Shown in pieces: positions 46,619 through 58,234 of a stretch of 64,000 bases of DNA. The stretch spans positions 6,662,220 to 6,726,219 of the forward strand of contig JAEMBT020000001.1 in the NCBI GenBank assembly GCA_018873245.2, written 5' to 3'. The first letter of the stretch is position 1, and each line of letters opens with the position of its first letter. The stretch comes from Archegozetes longisetosus. Its lineage: Eukaryota; Arthropoda; Arachnida; Sarcoptiformes; Trhypochthoniidae. Made by a program: the position numbers and the translations under genes. The notes under the pieces were generated by a model. The model was not told the DNA's origin. It was given only the letters and a program-made list of their open reading frames with translations, and did not search any database.

Positions 46619-47072
46619 TCAAAACCAGATATCTCTTCTATTATCGCTAGCATTCGAGAGCAGTTTTTTGGCATTATATACCCTAAGAGTAAAACTGGAA
46701 CTCGTGAAAGCCAATGGATGAATATACACAAGATTTGGATTGTTTATCAGATTTATCTAAAAATTTCATTTGGTTTTTATGAGATAAAACGCTAATTATA
46801 AGTTTTTATTACTTGTTCAGAAGTTATTTCTTCAAAAAAATTTGCCGACAGTTACTTAACAAGAGTTGACTCTAAGTCGAATATCTGCAAATTCTTCTCT
46901 CCGTTCGGAAAATTATTGTTTATCTTCTCAAATAATGAATTAAAGTTTAGTTCTGTATTAATATTAAAACAACCGATTGAGTTGTCTTTGCACTTACACG
47001 AACTAACTATTTGTGGATCAGGACATGAAGCTGATGACAATCCAAATAAGATTAGTATCAGTACAAAATTTC
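46619..47072 (-). pseudogene. Secreted leucine-rich-repeat protein, broken fragment
   Basis: On the minus strand, exon 46813-47072 (after a TCTCTTGCAG acceptor) encodes a signal-peptide core (FVLILILFGLSSAS) and a Cys-rich LRR N-terminal cap (CPDPQIVSSCKCKDNSIGCF). A stretch follows, ending LESTLVK, TAA (46852-46854), then LSANFFEEITSEQ. A donor there leads over a 56-nt intron to exon 46619-46756: INLINNPNLVYIHPLAFTSS, a typical repeat. The TAA sits where LRR proteins of this kind have an acidic or other residue before L-x-x-N-x-F, so I read it as a nonsense mutation. The sequence then stops at a Tc1 fragment. The first exon (initiator Met) is not found. Such proteins are extracellular and common in arthropods. 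Confidence 0.62.
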
Positions 47073-48616
47073 CTGCAAGAGATGGTCAAATTTTAAAATA
47101 ACATTCTATATTTTGATAACTAGCGAATTATGAAATTATTAGTAAAAAGGTTTCACTCTTCTATGAAGTTCGGAAAATACTATCTAATAAAATAAAAGGT
47201 TATAAAAATTTAATATTAAATATGAACAATTTAAGTAAATAATTGTAACTAATTTACTCACTGATCCTTATAAGTCAATGAATGATCAAATCAGAGAATG
47301 AACTCAAAGATGCGATCAGCAAGAGCAAAAGCATGCGATCTATTATGGCCTTCAGAACAATACAAAAATAAAGCAATGGCAGGAATATTTATCTAATTAT
47401 TTAAGCAATGACTTCGCGGAACTACTTCCTGGAAGATGAATAACACCTTCTTATGTTGGCTCGACACTGAACTTGTCTATTTTTTTCAATGATTGCCACT
47501 TAAGTGACTCCTTAGGTGTTTGTCCTTATTTGGGGTTTTACTTGTTATGTATTCTAATGGATAGCATTCGTCTGATTGTAAGGCAGGGACTAAATGTTGG
47601 ATAAAACTTAAGTTTAGGATTATTATAAGTTCGAATCGATGTTTTATAGCCATTTAGTTAACGAGTCGTAGAATTGTTTGCATAGTTTCTGTTCTCATTT
47701 GCAAAATCAAAAAATATTTTCTAAATAGGTTGCAGTTCTTATTTAAAGTTTTCAGAACTTTCTGAATAGTTTGTATTTGAAATTAATTAATGTTCCCGTG
47801 TTTTGATTAAGTAAAATGGTTTTAGTTTTCAATATATTTATTATATTTTTGTTGAGAAATACATATATTTGAGGGCTAAGTAAACGAATTGATTATTTTT
47901 CTCTAATCAGTAAAGTACAGAAAATAATTAATTTGACATTTGATTCAAAGATTGAGTTTTGATAACTTTTAAAGATAATTAAAAGCTATGAAAGGTTTGA
48001 GAGTTTTAGAAATTCAGTATAACCCTATTGACAAATGCTTCTACTCAAGTATTAAACGAACAAAAGTCATTTGATATAAAAAAGTATTATTTTAAAGAAA
48101 AAATTATACGACTCTTGATCTAAACCTAAAGTTAAGATAACTTTGAAAACAATAAAAATTCATAAAAGAATAACTTAACAAATAGGAGTTCGCTGTTATA
48201 TAATAAGTAACTTTTTTATCAACTCATTGAAAACTAAAATAAAATAAAAAGATTATAAACAAAAATAATCAATAACAAGTCACAAATCGTTACCAAAAAC
48301 CGAAAATTCAAAAACAAATAAAAATTGTTAATTCAAGCCTTGATAAGTTGTCAAAAGCGATCCATTGAAGATACAGGCATTAGGTCCAGATAACGGCACC
48401 AATTCTTCGGAATAGATATAATCCTTTATTTTATAATAATATGATAAAAGTGTAATTCGTTGATTTCTATGTACGAACAAACTTTCATTTTATTCAATTA
48501 AAAATTTTTTCCATATGACTTAATAAACTTAAAGCGAAGAAAAGCACATAAACAGAACATAAGCTGTGTATTTACTATATATAAGTTGAATTATCAGAAT
48601 ACTAATTAACACATAC
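47073..48616. other. Centre of the inverted repeat, left part: no further gene seen
   Basis: AT-rich. A minus-strand stretch at about 48342-48425 is open and ends ...GPNACIFNGSLLTTYQGLN then stop, but I could not attach it to a gene. Confidence 0.35.
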
Positions 48617-48723
48617 CTCGTTCGGGACTGAATATTCGCTTCAATTTAGATAATGCCTCTCGTAATGACTTTTCGTAGTTTTTTTTAACATCGTTATATC
48701 TTCTCTTGTGCTCAGTTCTAATT
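48617..48723 (-). CDS. Possible isolated exon (basic, helical)
   Basis: It is bounded by a good acceptor (pyrimidine-rich, ending CTGCAG) and donor (GTATGT) on the minus strand and encodes about 35 residues, RRYNDVKKNYEKSLREALSK then LKRIFSPERG. Neither the preceding nor the following exon is certain. I do not recognise the family; it may be chance. Confidence 0.22.
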
Positions 48724-49487
48724 CTGCAGATGACGATGAAGAGAAGATGGACAACTCCGACATAGCTATTGGAATTGATGCCATTTCCTCATTCTAAACC
48801 ATAATCAAATATTTTCTTCTTACATGTTATGTGTTGTTAGATCTTTACACAAAACAAACTAGAAGTGTTTATTTTTTGTTTGATAAAAACTTTCAAATAT
48901 ATAACTGATTTGTTACTTATGACCGGAGTTTTGCTTTGTATGTGCATATCTAAAATGCATATCTTTTTGCATTTGGCTATAGTATATTTTTTTCGAATAA
49001 TTAAGAGATTAAAAGCTTATATTACATTTCTGTTAGACTGCAACCTGACAATCACATGTCTTTCACCACACATGTCATCAGATTTAAAATAATGAGTTCT
49101 CTTCAGTTCAAACTGTTTAGCATTTCGTTTTATTGTACATAAAACATTATATTTAAGTTAATGATTTGTTTATTATGGGAAAATGGTAGAGCAAACTAAA
49201 GAGAAATTCTCTTAAATTAAAAGATAGCAAAACTTAAATATAATATCCAATTGTTTCGTGTGAAGTAGAGATGACTTCTCGAGATTTAAAGGAATAGTTG
49301 AAGATCGCAGACATGACTCTGCGATTGATAACTTGAGAATGTATTAAATAGCAATCTTCTATTCGTAGTTTGTTTAACATTTTACTTATAAACTGATTTT
49401 TAAGCGCATTTTGAATGTGTTTGGCATTTTTCATGCATATATATGCACATTTAATAAATTTATTCGTTCATATAATTCCGGGGCCAC

Positions 49488-49615
49488 ATTCTCAAACGAT
49501 TGCAAATTGCAAAACATAAGGCGATTATAAATAGTTAATTGCAAACCGTCAATTCGTATTGTATACTTTTGCAATATTGTTAATTTTACAAAGTTTCCAG
49601 AATGCAGCCCCTGGT
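49488..49615. repeat. Diverged third copy of an arm segment
   Basis: It resembles 45090-45205 of the left arm (shared GATYGCAAATTGCAA, then TTTGCAA and TTTCCAGAATGCAGCC-like blocks) at much lower identity than the two arms share with each other. Confidence 0.55.
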
Positions 49616-51436
49616 CTTTATCATTTTTACTCTTCAAAGTATCGTACTGATCTTTGTAATTGTAACTGATTAACTGTTAATCAAATTGGTGTCTCAACTC
49701 TATAACAGTTTGAACAATCGTATCATTTGTTTTAACAAAAAAGAGTTTGAGAAATCTCCTATAAAGTTTGTATTATTTCTTTCATGGTTTCTGATAAATA
49801 GCTCAATAAGAGATAATCCGGATTTAGTCATTCTGTGGAATTTTCATTTAAGATTCTCAGAATTCGATAATTTAATTATAAAGGTGTTAAATTACGAAAA
49901 TTTAATATAAAATTAAACAAGAAATAACTTAGAACAATTTTATTGAACCAATCGAATCAATAGGAAAACAATAAGATTTATTAAATTCATTCTCAGTAAA
50001 ACCAGATAATATTTCCAAATAAATCTCGATCGAAGAATTCACTTTCTATTATATGCTAAACCTGATGAGGCTTATGATTTCTGAAAATAAATTGACCCAC
50101 ATAAAGGGAAATAGATTCACAATTTAATGCTTTAAGCTATTAATGATTGAAATTTAGACCAAAACTTTTTAGGCTTCAAATTACAGCAAGTTTTAGATCA
50201 AATTTACTGTATTTAATAATAAAGGCTTCATTGGATGAAACGAGTTGTAATGTACTTTCTCTGATTGGAATTTAAGGACCAGATTATCTATAAATAAAAT
50301 TAAAACTCTTTATGAATCAGTTTTCACACTGTTTTGTTTGAACTTGGCCCCTATAACCTGATAGATCTGTTGGAAAATAATATTCAACACGAATGTATAA
50401 TGAAGTGGATTTTACATGACAGCAATTATTATTTCAACGCCAGAGTAGTCGCAAGTGATCTCGGAGTTGTGGTCTAACTGTTAGCTTTTGATGAGTATTA
50501 ATTTCCAGAAAAGTATTTTCTAAAAATAAGTAAGAATAAAGTATTTATTCTTAATTTGTTCAAAATTATTAAAAGTAATAATTGAAGCGAATTCACGATA
50601 TCAAAAGAAGTAAAATTAAAAGTATTAATAAAATACAAGTGAATTGGTAAAACTTATATATTTATTAAAAGCACTGTATGATTCTATTAATTGAATTATT
50701 AATTAAATTTGAAATTAACCGAAATAAAAGATTTTGTTTAAAGTGTTTGAAATGATATCTCTTTTGAAATTTACAGTACGTGACAGCATTTAATAAATCT
50801 AGTTTTCAAGGTTTCAATAAATACTTTAATCTCTCGAATAGGCTTTACTTTTATCAACACTATAGTCAAAAATAGTTTAAACAAGATACAAAATAAGTAA
50901 AAGCAAGGAAATACTTCAATTCTGCCCCACTACATACGGATAATACTCGGCTAACACTACTAACTGTTAACCAAATAACTTGTATCTCATCCCTATAAGA
51001 GTATGTAAGAATTTGTATGTAAAATAATTTGTTTCGATAAGGCATAGTTTGAAAAATTTAATAAAAATCTTTGTCTTAAGGGTTTTTTGGTCAATAACTT
51101 AATAAGAGACAAATTGAATTTAATTAATCGGTCAAATTTTCAGTTGAGATTTACGGAATCGAAAGATCTAAATTCTGAAAAAATAACTCAAACTATTATT
51201 CGTCCAAAAATAAGATGCACAAACACCTTGGACGAATAATACATAAATCTCATAATATAAGATGGAAAAAACTTTTGAAGAATATGATTGGATTTGACTA
51301 TTATCGTTTCTAATCAAAGGTTTCTAGTATGCAGTTTTACAAAAATAACATTTTCACTCTTAATATTGCGAAATTAGTGGTTCTATAATTTGTAAGATTT
51401 CATAAGTCTAACAAGATTTTATATATTGACTCTTCT
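49616..51436. other. Centre of the inverted repeat, right part: nothing seen
   Basis: No supported gene or element in 1.8 kb of AT-rich sequence. Confidence 0.4.
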
Positions 51437-51493
51437 ATTGTATAACTAGAAAAGCTTAACAGACAAATGCATACTCGGTCACGAATACTAGTA

Positions 51494-52107
51494 CAGTCGA
51501 ACATCGGTTTTATGTACTCGTTGTGACCAAAAAACTTAGTACATAAAATCGGTGGTACATAAAATCCAGTTATGGCTGAAACGCATTAAAAGTTACAAAT
51601 AGTTCTTAAATAGTATGTTTATTTTAAATCAATGAGTTGCATTTAAGTACTGAGTAATCTTTGATTGTATACAATTTTTAGTATGATTTGACAAAATCGT
51701 TGACTCTATTCCTTGTAATTTATTGATGAGGTCCTGGTAAAGGTCTTCACTATCCCTATCACTATTTTAAAAAACTAAAGTTCGTTGAAGACTAAAATTA
51801 CTTTATAACTTAATCTCTGATAAAGCCTATTAATCTCCTTTGTTTAGTTCAAACGCAAACCTATACCTTTGTATTTTTGGCACATTTACGAAAATTTCTA
51901 ACTTAGTACATAGAATAGATGTTAAGCTAGAAGTGTAGAGGTTTTAAAAACAGGTACATAAATTCGATTTGTACATATAATTGATGTACACAAAATCCGA
52001 GGTTTTCTAATATTAAGTCAATGAAGGTTCTGCGGGGGATTTTAAACTAGTACATAACATCGATGGGTACATAAAATCCCCCGGTACATAAAACCGATGT
52101 TCGACTG
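51494..52107. mobile_element. 614-bp pogo/Tigger-like non-autonomous element
   Basis: Its inverted ends CAGTCGAACATCGGTTTTAT are identical for at least 20 bases (through TATGTAC), flanked by TA on both sides (51492-51493 and 52108-52109). Several TACATAAAATC motifs follow near both ends. The left arm of the inverted repeat has the empty site. The ends and target are those of pogo-group Tc1/mariner elements. Confidence 0.9.
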
Positions 52108-52402
52108 TAATACACTGCACTATACATAAAACGCGAACTTTGAAAGAGTTGACATTTAATGTTAGGGAAAATATTATGATTTGAATTCCGAAACAATTGC
52201 AAATTAGTTTTCAAATCTTAGTAATTTATTTGAAATAATTAAACATATTTTTGTTCCAGAGAAACGTATGCTGAATCTAATTATACAAATATACGATTAG
52301 TTAACATTCTGAAAGATATTTTAATCCGAAACAGATGTAAATGAGAAGCTATATTATGGAAGCTTTGCAAAATTAGCAGAATTGCAAAGTGTACAATAAA
52401 AA

Positions 52403-52569
52403 ATGGATGATTACAATGACCATGTATTGCAATTTGCGATCGTTCGAGAATGTGGTCCAAGACTTGAATCAAGAAAAACTCATATGGGCGAAAGAATCAA
52501 TTATGAAAATGACTTTAGGTCCAGATTAAAAAATTTCAAGACTCTCAAAACTATTTCCTTTCAAACACG
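52403..52569 (+). pseudogene. Right-arm copy of the MDD small ORF, cut by the LTR
   Basis: This is the counterpart of 44958-45143. It starts MDDYNDHVLQFAIVRECGPR and runs open to FQTR, where the LTR retrotransposon is inserted and replaces the last codons. Confidence 0.3.
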
Positions 52570-52878
52570 TGTAAATTCAACGAACTTTTCTTTTAAAAAT
52601 TGATAGTCTTATTTCGAGTTAACTACTCGTATTCTCTCCCAAAAACTGAACTTAAATCAGATATTTATTTGTATATATGGTATGGAAATACAATAAAAGC
52701 TTTATCGATCAGACAAAGATAAGACTTCTGGCGACTAAATATTTTAATCCGTCGCTTCAATCCCTATTAGATCCATACTTAAAACCTTTCACTTGTTTAC
52801 TCCAAATAAGTTAGAGAACTTAGAGTAAACTGCAAAGTACAAAATAAATTCAAAACTTGTAAAACCCATTACCTTTAC
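52570..52878 (-). repeat. 3' LTR (309 bp)
   Basis: Begins TGTAAA and ends TTTACA on the + strand (perfect 6-bp inverted ends). It matches 57922-58234 along its length. Confidence 0.92.
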
Positions 52879-53067
52879 ATCCCCTTATTTTATGAATTGT
52901 CTCCGTCTAATCTATATAAACGAAGTTTTGATACATGAAATATATCTCTAACTTTACACTTCTTATCACATTCTACTTAATATGTGACATTAGATAATTT
53001 TCTTATTATTTTATATGGTCCTATCATTAATGGCTCCAATTTTCGTCTTGAGATTTCATTTTTATTC

Positions 53068-54600
53068 TCAATATAGACATAATATGCCTTCTTTTAGACT
53101 AACTTTCATATGAGTTTTATCGTAATAAGTTTTATTTAATACATGATTATGCTTGCTATTTCTAAATGCTATTTTTCGCGCTTTATCTAAACTTGTATTA
53201 GACCCATTAATCAAAGGTTCGAATGGTTGAATACCAAACATCAGAAATTTAGGAGTAAATTGAGTTACATTATGAGGAGTGCTATTATACTCTTCGGTTA
53301 CTTTTTCTAAAAGTTTAGGCCAACATATTTTGGTTATTGTCATTTAGTTTAAATCTTAAACGAGTTAAAATAGTTTGGTTAACTCTTTCACACAACCCAT
53401 TATTTTGTGGTCAGTTTACAGTAATAAACATTAATTTTATATAATTTTTTCCCAAAAAGTTGGAAAATTCATTTGATTTTATACCTGTATATCTATCGGC
53501 TAAAATCATTTTAGGTTTGTTTGTCTGAATAATAATTTTAATTAAATTTATAAGATCTTTAGCCAATTGAGTTTTAGAGCTGAGTTTCCATAAATACCTT
53601 GTAAAGTGATCGATAGCAATGTGAATATATTGTTTCTTAGAGTTATAACCACTAAAGCTTCTGACTGTATCAATAGATACTATATCATAAGGCTGTTGTG
53701 CGGGTCCTAATTGTGAGAGTTCACCATATTTTTTAACTTCTTGTTTGTTTGACAAACAATACAAGTTTTAACAGAACTACTTATTGTTTCAGTCATTTTT
53801 GGCCAATAAAAACAATTAGAAATCAATTTAAGCATCTTTTTAGTTCTGATGTGACCAAAACTGTCGTGAAATTTTGCAATTAGTTTAGACCTTAAATCTT
53901 CTGCAACTAATACTTTATGGAAATTATTTTTAACCCTAGTTATTAAATCATTTTCGTATTTACAATGTCCAGGTAATAAATTTTTGGAAGGAAATGCTTG
54001 AGTTTGTGATTAAATTAGCTCACTTTTAGTCAAAAGATTAACAATTTTCAAGTGTTCTTCTCGTTCGTACGTCTCGTTAATAGGATTACGTGAAAGAGCA
54101 TCTGCCTCAAGATTTGCATTGCTTCTCATGTATTTTATTTCAAAGTCGTATTGACTTAATTTTAACGACCAATTGAACAGTCTTGAATTTGGGTTTTTAA
54201 TAGACACATTTCAGACAATTGTGACCAGAATAAACAGTAAATTTACTACCATAAAGATAGTGATGCCAAAAATTAATTGACTCAATGATTGCCAGGCATT
54301 CAATTTCACTAACGGAATAATTTGTTTGATATGGCGATAATTTCTTTTTTGAAAATATCCGATTGGGTGCAATTTTCCATTCGATTGCTTTTTTTTAAGG
54401 ACAGAGCCTAAACCTATTTTACTCGCATCAGTAAAAAGAATGCATTCCTCATTAGGATTATATATGGTTAAAACAGGAGATGAAATTAAATACTGTTTTG
54501 CTGTGTCAAAAGATTTTTGTCATTCATTGGTCCATAAAAACTTTGTATCTTTACTTAAAAGTTTATACAAAGGGTTTAAGAGTTTAGTTGCATTTGGAAT
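53068..54600 (-). pseudogene. Retrotransposon pol, downstream part: RNase H and integrase
   Basis: From high to low coordinates, an RNase H end (54010-54207) has SLKLSQYDFEIKYMRSNANLE with ADALSR. Next comes an integrase zinc-binding stretch with FYWPKM and CIVCQ near 53760-53800. The integrase core (53411-53764) keeps the first Asp (in DIVSIDTV) and the second (in ILADRYTG), with NEF downstream as the likely Glu. A C-terminal part (53068-53343) begins WPKLLEKVTEEYNSTPHN. Several frame changes and stops separate these pieces, so no functional polyprotein can be made. In life it would integrate the reverse-transcribed copy. Confidence 0.85.
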
Positions 54601-54603
54601 AAA

Positions 54604-55629
54604 GGGGATGTCTCAGGATGACAATGATATAGTTAAATTAAAATGATAACAATGTCGTGCGAAAACAGGATGAGAGACAATAAAAAATATGTATATATTA
54701 TTTTTATAGTTGCTATGAGTATTGCACAAGGTTGATTTTTGTTTACAAAATTCAATATGCAATTAAAATTAAACGAAACAAAATATTTTAATCGTCTCTT
54801 CACTAAAATGTACATCTAGTTAAGCAGTTTTAAAATATTATTGAAATGATTATATAAACAATTTTCTTGTGACGGGAAATTAACTTTGAAAAATATAAAC
54901 ATGAATTACACTGTATTGCCCATCGAGTCTCAAACATTTTAAATGTGAAAATAATAGCTAATATAATATAATTTTATTTTATGAAAAGAAACTTTTGAGA
55001 CTCGATGGGCAACAAGTCCATTTTTTCACTTATTTAAAAATATGTTTGATCTTAGTAAGAATGTCAGAATTGCATTATATTCGCAGTAAAAATTGTGCTT
55101 GCTGTTCTGCAAGATTTGATAGAACTATTAGACGTGATATAAGACGTATCAACCAAAATGATGTAGCGACTTTTAATACAGTGAAACCAATTATTTTGAA
55201 TAACAAAAGAAAAACTATTGATACTAATATAATTAATATTGGTGATTATGATGTCAACCAAAGTGCCGGCAATTATGACAGCAGTGATACTACTATTGAT
55301 AGTGATAATACAATAATTGACGAGAATGATCACCAAAATGACCAAGAACATATGACAATATACCCGGATATTTCAGCCATTGCATCAACATTTGAATAAT
55401 TACATTAATATTAATCATTTTGTAACATTTATTACATTTTTAATAGTATTTTTTATGTAATATTGTTCAAACTATAAGGAACTGCTTGGATTGTTTAAGT
55501 GCTTATAACTTTTTAATTATTATATATAATCAAATAATTTTTTCATTATTTAGCATCATTTAGTAAGTATTTTATCTGGTTAAATTTATTTTAAAATCGC
55601 AACATATTTTGTCATCCTGAGATATCCCC
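54604..55629. mobile_element. 1,026-bp DNA transposon nested in the retrotransposon
   Basis: The inverted ends GGGGATGTCTCAGGATGACA and GGGGATATCTCAGGATGACA flank the insertion. Outside, the polymerase sequence continues (NYYK on one side, FIPNATKL on the other), so the break point is exact to a codon or so. Internally 54918-55013 is a hairpin with CCCATCGAGTCTCAAA arms. It carries one ORF but no recognisable transposase. Superfamily unknown. Confidence 0.82.
55061..55399 (+). CDS. Hypothetical 112-residue ORF in the nested element
   Basis: ATG at 55061 is chosen over an in-frame one at 54995 because coding-like composition begins here. The protein has a CACCSARF double-Cys segment, a basic stretch (RTIRRDIRRIN) and an acidic, Asp/Ser/Asn/Thr-rich tail. 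The Cys pair could belong to a zinc-binding DNA-recognition module such as those at the start of some transposases, but a second Cys pair is missing. It may be the first exon left over from a longer transposase. No relatives recognised. Confidence 0.35.
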   Translation: MSELHYIRSKNCACCSARFDRTIRRDIRRINQNDVATFNTVKPIILNNKRKTIDTNIINIGDYDVNQSAGNYDSSDTTIDSDNTIIDENDHQNDQEHMTIYPDISAIASTFE

Positions 55630-56622
55630 TTTATAATAGTTGACTTTTCCTAAAAATTGTTGAACCATTTTTACATATTTAGGGACTGGATATTCTTTAA
55701 TAGATTTTAAATTATTACTAAGTGGGAAAATCTTATTTTCACTTAAAATGTGTCCTAAATACTTGACACTTCTTTAGGCAAAACTACATTTAGATAACTT
55801 TAACTTTATGTTTTCATGCATTAATGCTTTAAAAGCCATTTCGATATGTGAAAGGTTATCGTCAAAACTTTTAGAATATATTAGAATATCATCTAAATAG
55901 TTACTTGAAAAGGAAGTTATGCTTTTTTAATATTGTATGTATTATTCTTTGAAAAATTTGCGGACTTGAACGATAACTAAATGGCATAACTAACCACTCG
56001 TAGTGCTCGTTCATTGTTACAAATGCTAACTTATGAACGTCTTTGGAACAGACCTTAACGTGCCAAAAACCACAAATTATGTCAAGGACTGTAAAATAGC
56101 AACAGTTATGCAATTTGTCTATAATATCTTCAATTCTAGAGAAAGAATAAGGGGAGACAGACTTCCGAATAAGCTTTTTATCTAATAGAAATTTTATTTG
56201 TTCATCAATTATCTTTTGGTCACTTGGTGAACACCTGTATGGTCTTAAGCTTATGGGAATATTGTTAGTTAACTCTACTTTGCATTGTTCTATATTAATT
56301 AAACCCAAATCATACTTATCTTTTAAGAAAATATTTGAATATTTAAAATTACTTCTAATTTTGCAAATTGCTCTTTAACTAAGCTTTCATTAAACATTAA
56401 CTTTGAACTAATATTTTCATTAGTTTGCAACTCATTTAGATTGATTTTGAGTTCATTTATTTCTTTGTTTTCAAAAATAGTATCATTTATTTGAGAGTTG
56501 ATTGAATAATTTGAGAGAATTTCCTCCTCAATTAACTCATTATTTATTTTATAAGTTTGAAATATTTTATAGTTTTCAAGCATTTTTAACTTGAATTTAG
56601 TGACTAAGTCTAGTCCTAACAC
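55630..56622 (-). pseudogene. Retrotransposon pol, upstream part: protease end and reverse transcriptase
   Basis: 56323-56622 starts MLGLDLVTKFKLKM, which matches the end of a retroviral-type aspartic protease and its linker. 55901-56308 is a reverse transcriptase N-terminal part (HNCCYFTVLDIICGFWHVKV is the fingers/palm block with the first catalytic Asp). A deletion removes the segment between SVSPYS and the IEDIIDKL stretch. The YLDD catalytic box follows in another frame at about 55890, then the thumb region down to 55630. Frame changes make it inactive. Confidence 0.85.
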
Positions 56623-56979
56623 TAAGTCATGAAAACTATTTTTGAGAACAATTAAAATGCATTTTTCGCTAATAGAACCTATTGTTAACAGAAACTCGAC
56701 CTAAATATGAATTCGTATTACTTATTTTATTAAAAGTCAATTTTTCATTTTTATATTTGAAAATTTTCAAGTTTAGCTTTTTTTTTATTAAATTGTAATC
56801 AATACAGGTTTGCATCGCTATCATAAATCGTTTGAATGGCTGCATTATTAATCAATGAATTAAATTTTATAAGCAGCGTATATTTAGGTCGATCTATGAG
56901 TTTAAATTAATATTCAGAATATCCTTTTGTTCATCATTTTGTTCGAACTTATTGTCAGTTACATTAATTTGTTTAATTT

Positions 56980-57897
56980 GAGTTTGATTTGCACTTTTAT
57001 TTTTATTGCGACAGTCTTGAGCCCAATGAAAGCAATTTTTATAGCCTAAATTTTCGCATATTTTGTAAGGATTCGTAGGTTTTGTCTTAGGCTAAGCTAA
57101 GGGTCGATCTTTTTGTTTATTTTTTTCATTAAACTTTTGGCTTGCGTTCAAATTACGCTTAAAATTATTTTCTGCAGTTTTAGCAATGGAATAAAACTGA
57201 AAATATTTGTGGCTTAACGGCAACAAAGCTATCAATCATTTTTGGGTGTAATCCCTGAATCATTAATGAGATCATTTGTGGCTCACTCAGTTTGGCTAAA
57301 ATACCGAATCTCATTCTCAAAGTACTCCTTAATACCAGTCTTAATATCATATTTAAAATTTACAAACTCAACTGTTGGTTCAATTTTTTTTAAACCAAAT
57401 CTATTAATTAACTTAGTTTTAAGCTCAGAATAACTACAATTATCGTAGTTTTCTATATACCAATTAAGGGCATCATCTTCGAGATGATTGCCTAACATTA
57501 AAATCTGTTCATTTTCAGACCATTTATAAAACGAAGATATAATTTCATATCTTTTAAGGCAATTTTCAATTGAAAATTTATCGCCTAAACCTTTAAATGT
57601 TTATATATTTGGCTTACTCTTAGTTAAGTTGACGAAGTTTTCCTTTTCCTCTTCTGATTCGCTGTTTGATGAGTCGATTGGAACCAATTTATAGCCATCA
57701 GGAATAATAATCGTGTTGTTAAGGTGGGTTGGGTTTCTCGCACTCGGACTCTCAATGCCGTTCACATTCGGTGATGAACCTTCAGCTGAGTCGCTCATTA
57801 GCGTCTGGTTTTGCCTCTGTCGCGATCGAGTATTGATCAGTTCAACGTTTTCCTCCAAAATAGTCGAATTTCGTTGAATTTTGTTTCTTCTTCCCAT
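56980..57897 (-). pseudogene. Retrotransposon gag, broken
   Basis: ATG at 57897, 24 bp inside the 5' LTR, opens a 98-codon frame with a Ser/Asn/Glu-rich N-terminus (to 57601). The capsid-like part lies in another frame at 57283-57498 (DALNWYIENYDNCSYSELKT, then LINRFG). A degenerate zinc knuckle (CENLGYKNCFHWAQDC) is near 57030-57080. The knuckle lacks the regular C-x2-C spacing. Gag would package the element RNA; this copy is split by stops and shifts. Confidence 0.75.
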
Positions 57898-57921
57898 TGC
57901 ACAAATAAAATTCTGCCGACT

Positions 57922-58234
57922 TGTAAAGTTGACGAACTTTTCTTTTAATAATTGATAGTTTTATTTCGACTTAACTACTCGTATTCTTTCCCAAAAACTG
58001 AACTTAAATCAGATATTTATTTGTATATATGGTATGAAAATACAATAAAAGTGTTTTTGATCAGACAAAGATAAGACTTCTGGAGACTCTAAATATTTTA
58101 ATTCAGCGCTTCAATCTTTATAAGGTCCATACTTAAGACCTTTTCACCTGTTTACTCCAAATAAGTTAGAGAACTTAGAGTAAACTGCAAAGTACAAAAT
58201 AAATTCAAAACTTGTAAAACCCATTACCTTTACG
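57922..58234 (-). repeat. 5' LTR (313 bp)
   Basis: Upstream LTR relative to the minus-strand coding direction. It starts TGTAAA on the + strand; its far end has TTTACG in place of TTTACA. Confidence 0.92.

Larger units (their letters stand above)
52570..58234 (-). mobile_element. Ty3/gypsy-type LTR retrotransposon, degenerate, 5.7 kb
   Basis: Two LTRs bound the element, with coding parts in the order gag, protease, reverse transcriptase, RNase H, integrase on the minus strand, which defines Ty3/gypsy. A purine-rich tract next to the 3' LTR (52879-52890 on the + strand reads TCCCCTTATTTT) fits the plus-strand primer. A tRNA primer site starting TGG is not evident. The left arm shows the empty site. 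The expected target duplication is degenerate (CACG versus TACC). The LTRs differ at roughly 8% over the first 80 bases, so the insertion is old. A 1-kb DNA element is nested at 54604-55629. Confidence 0.9.

Noticed and set aside
48340..48425. Minus-strand open stretch ending ...NGSLLTTYQGLN
   Set aside because: The acceptor lacks a pyrimidine tract, and phase does not fit the possible exon at 48617-48723 in that frame; not enough to call a gene.
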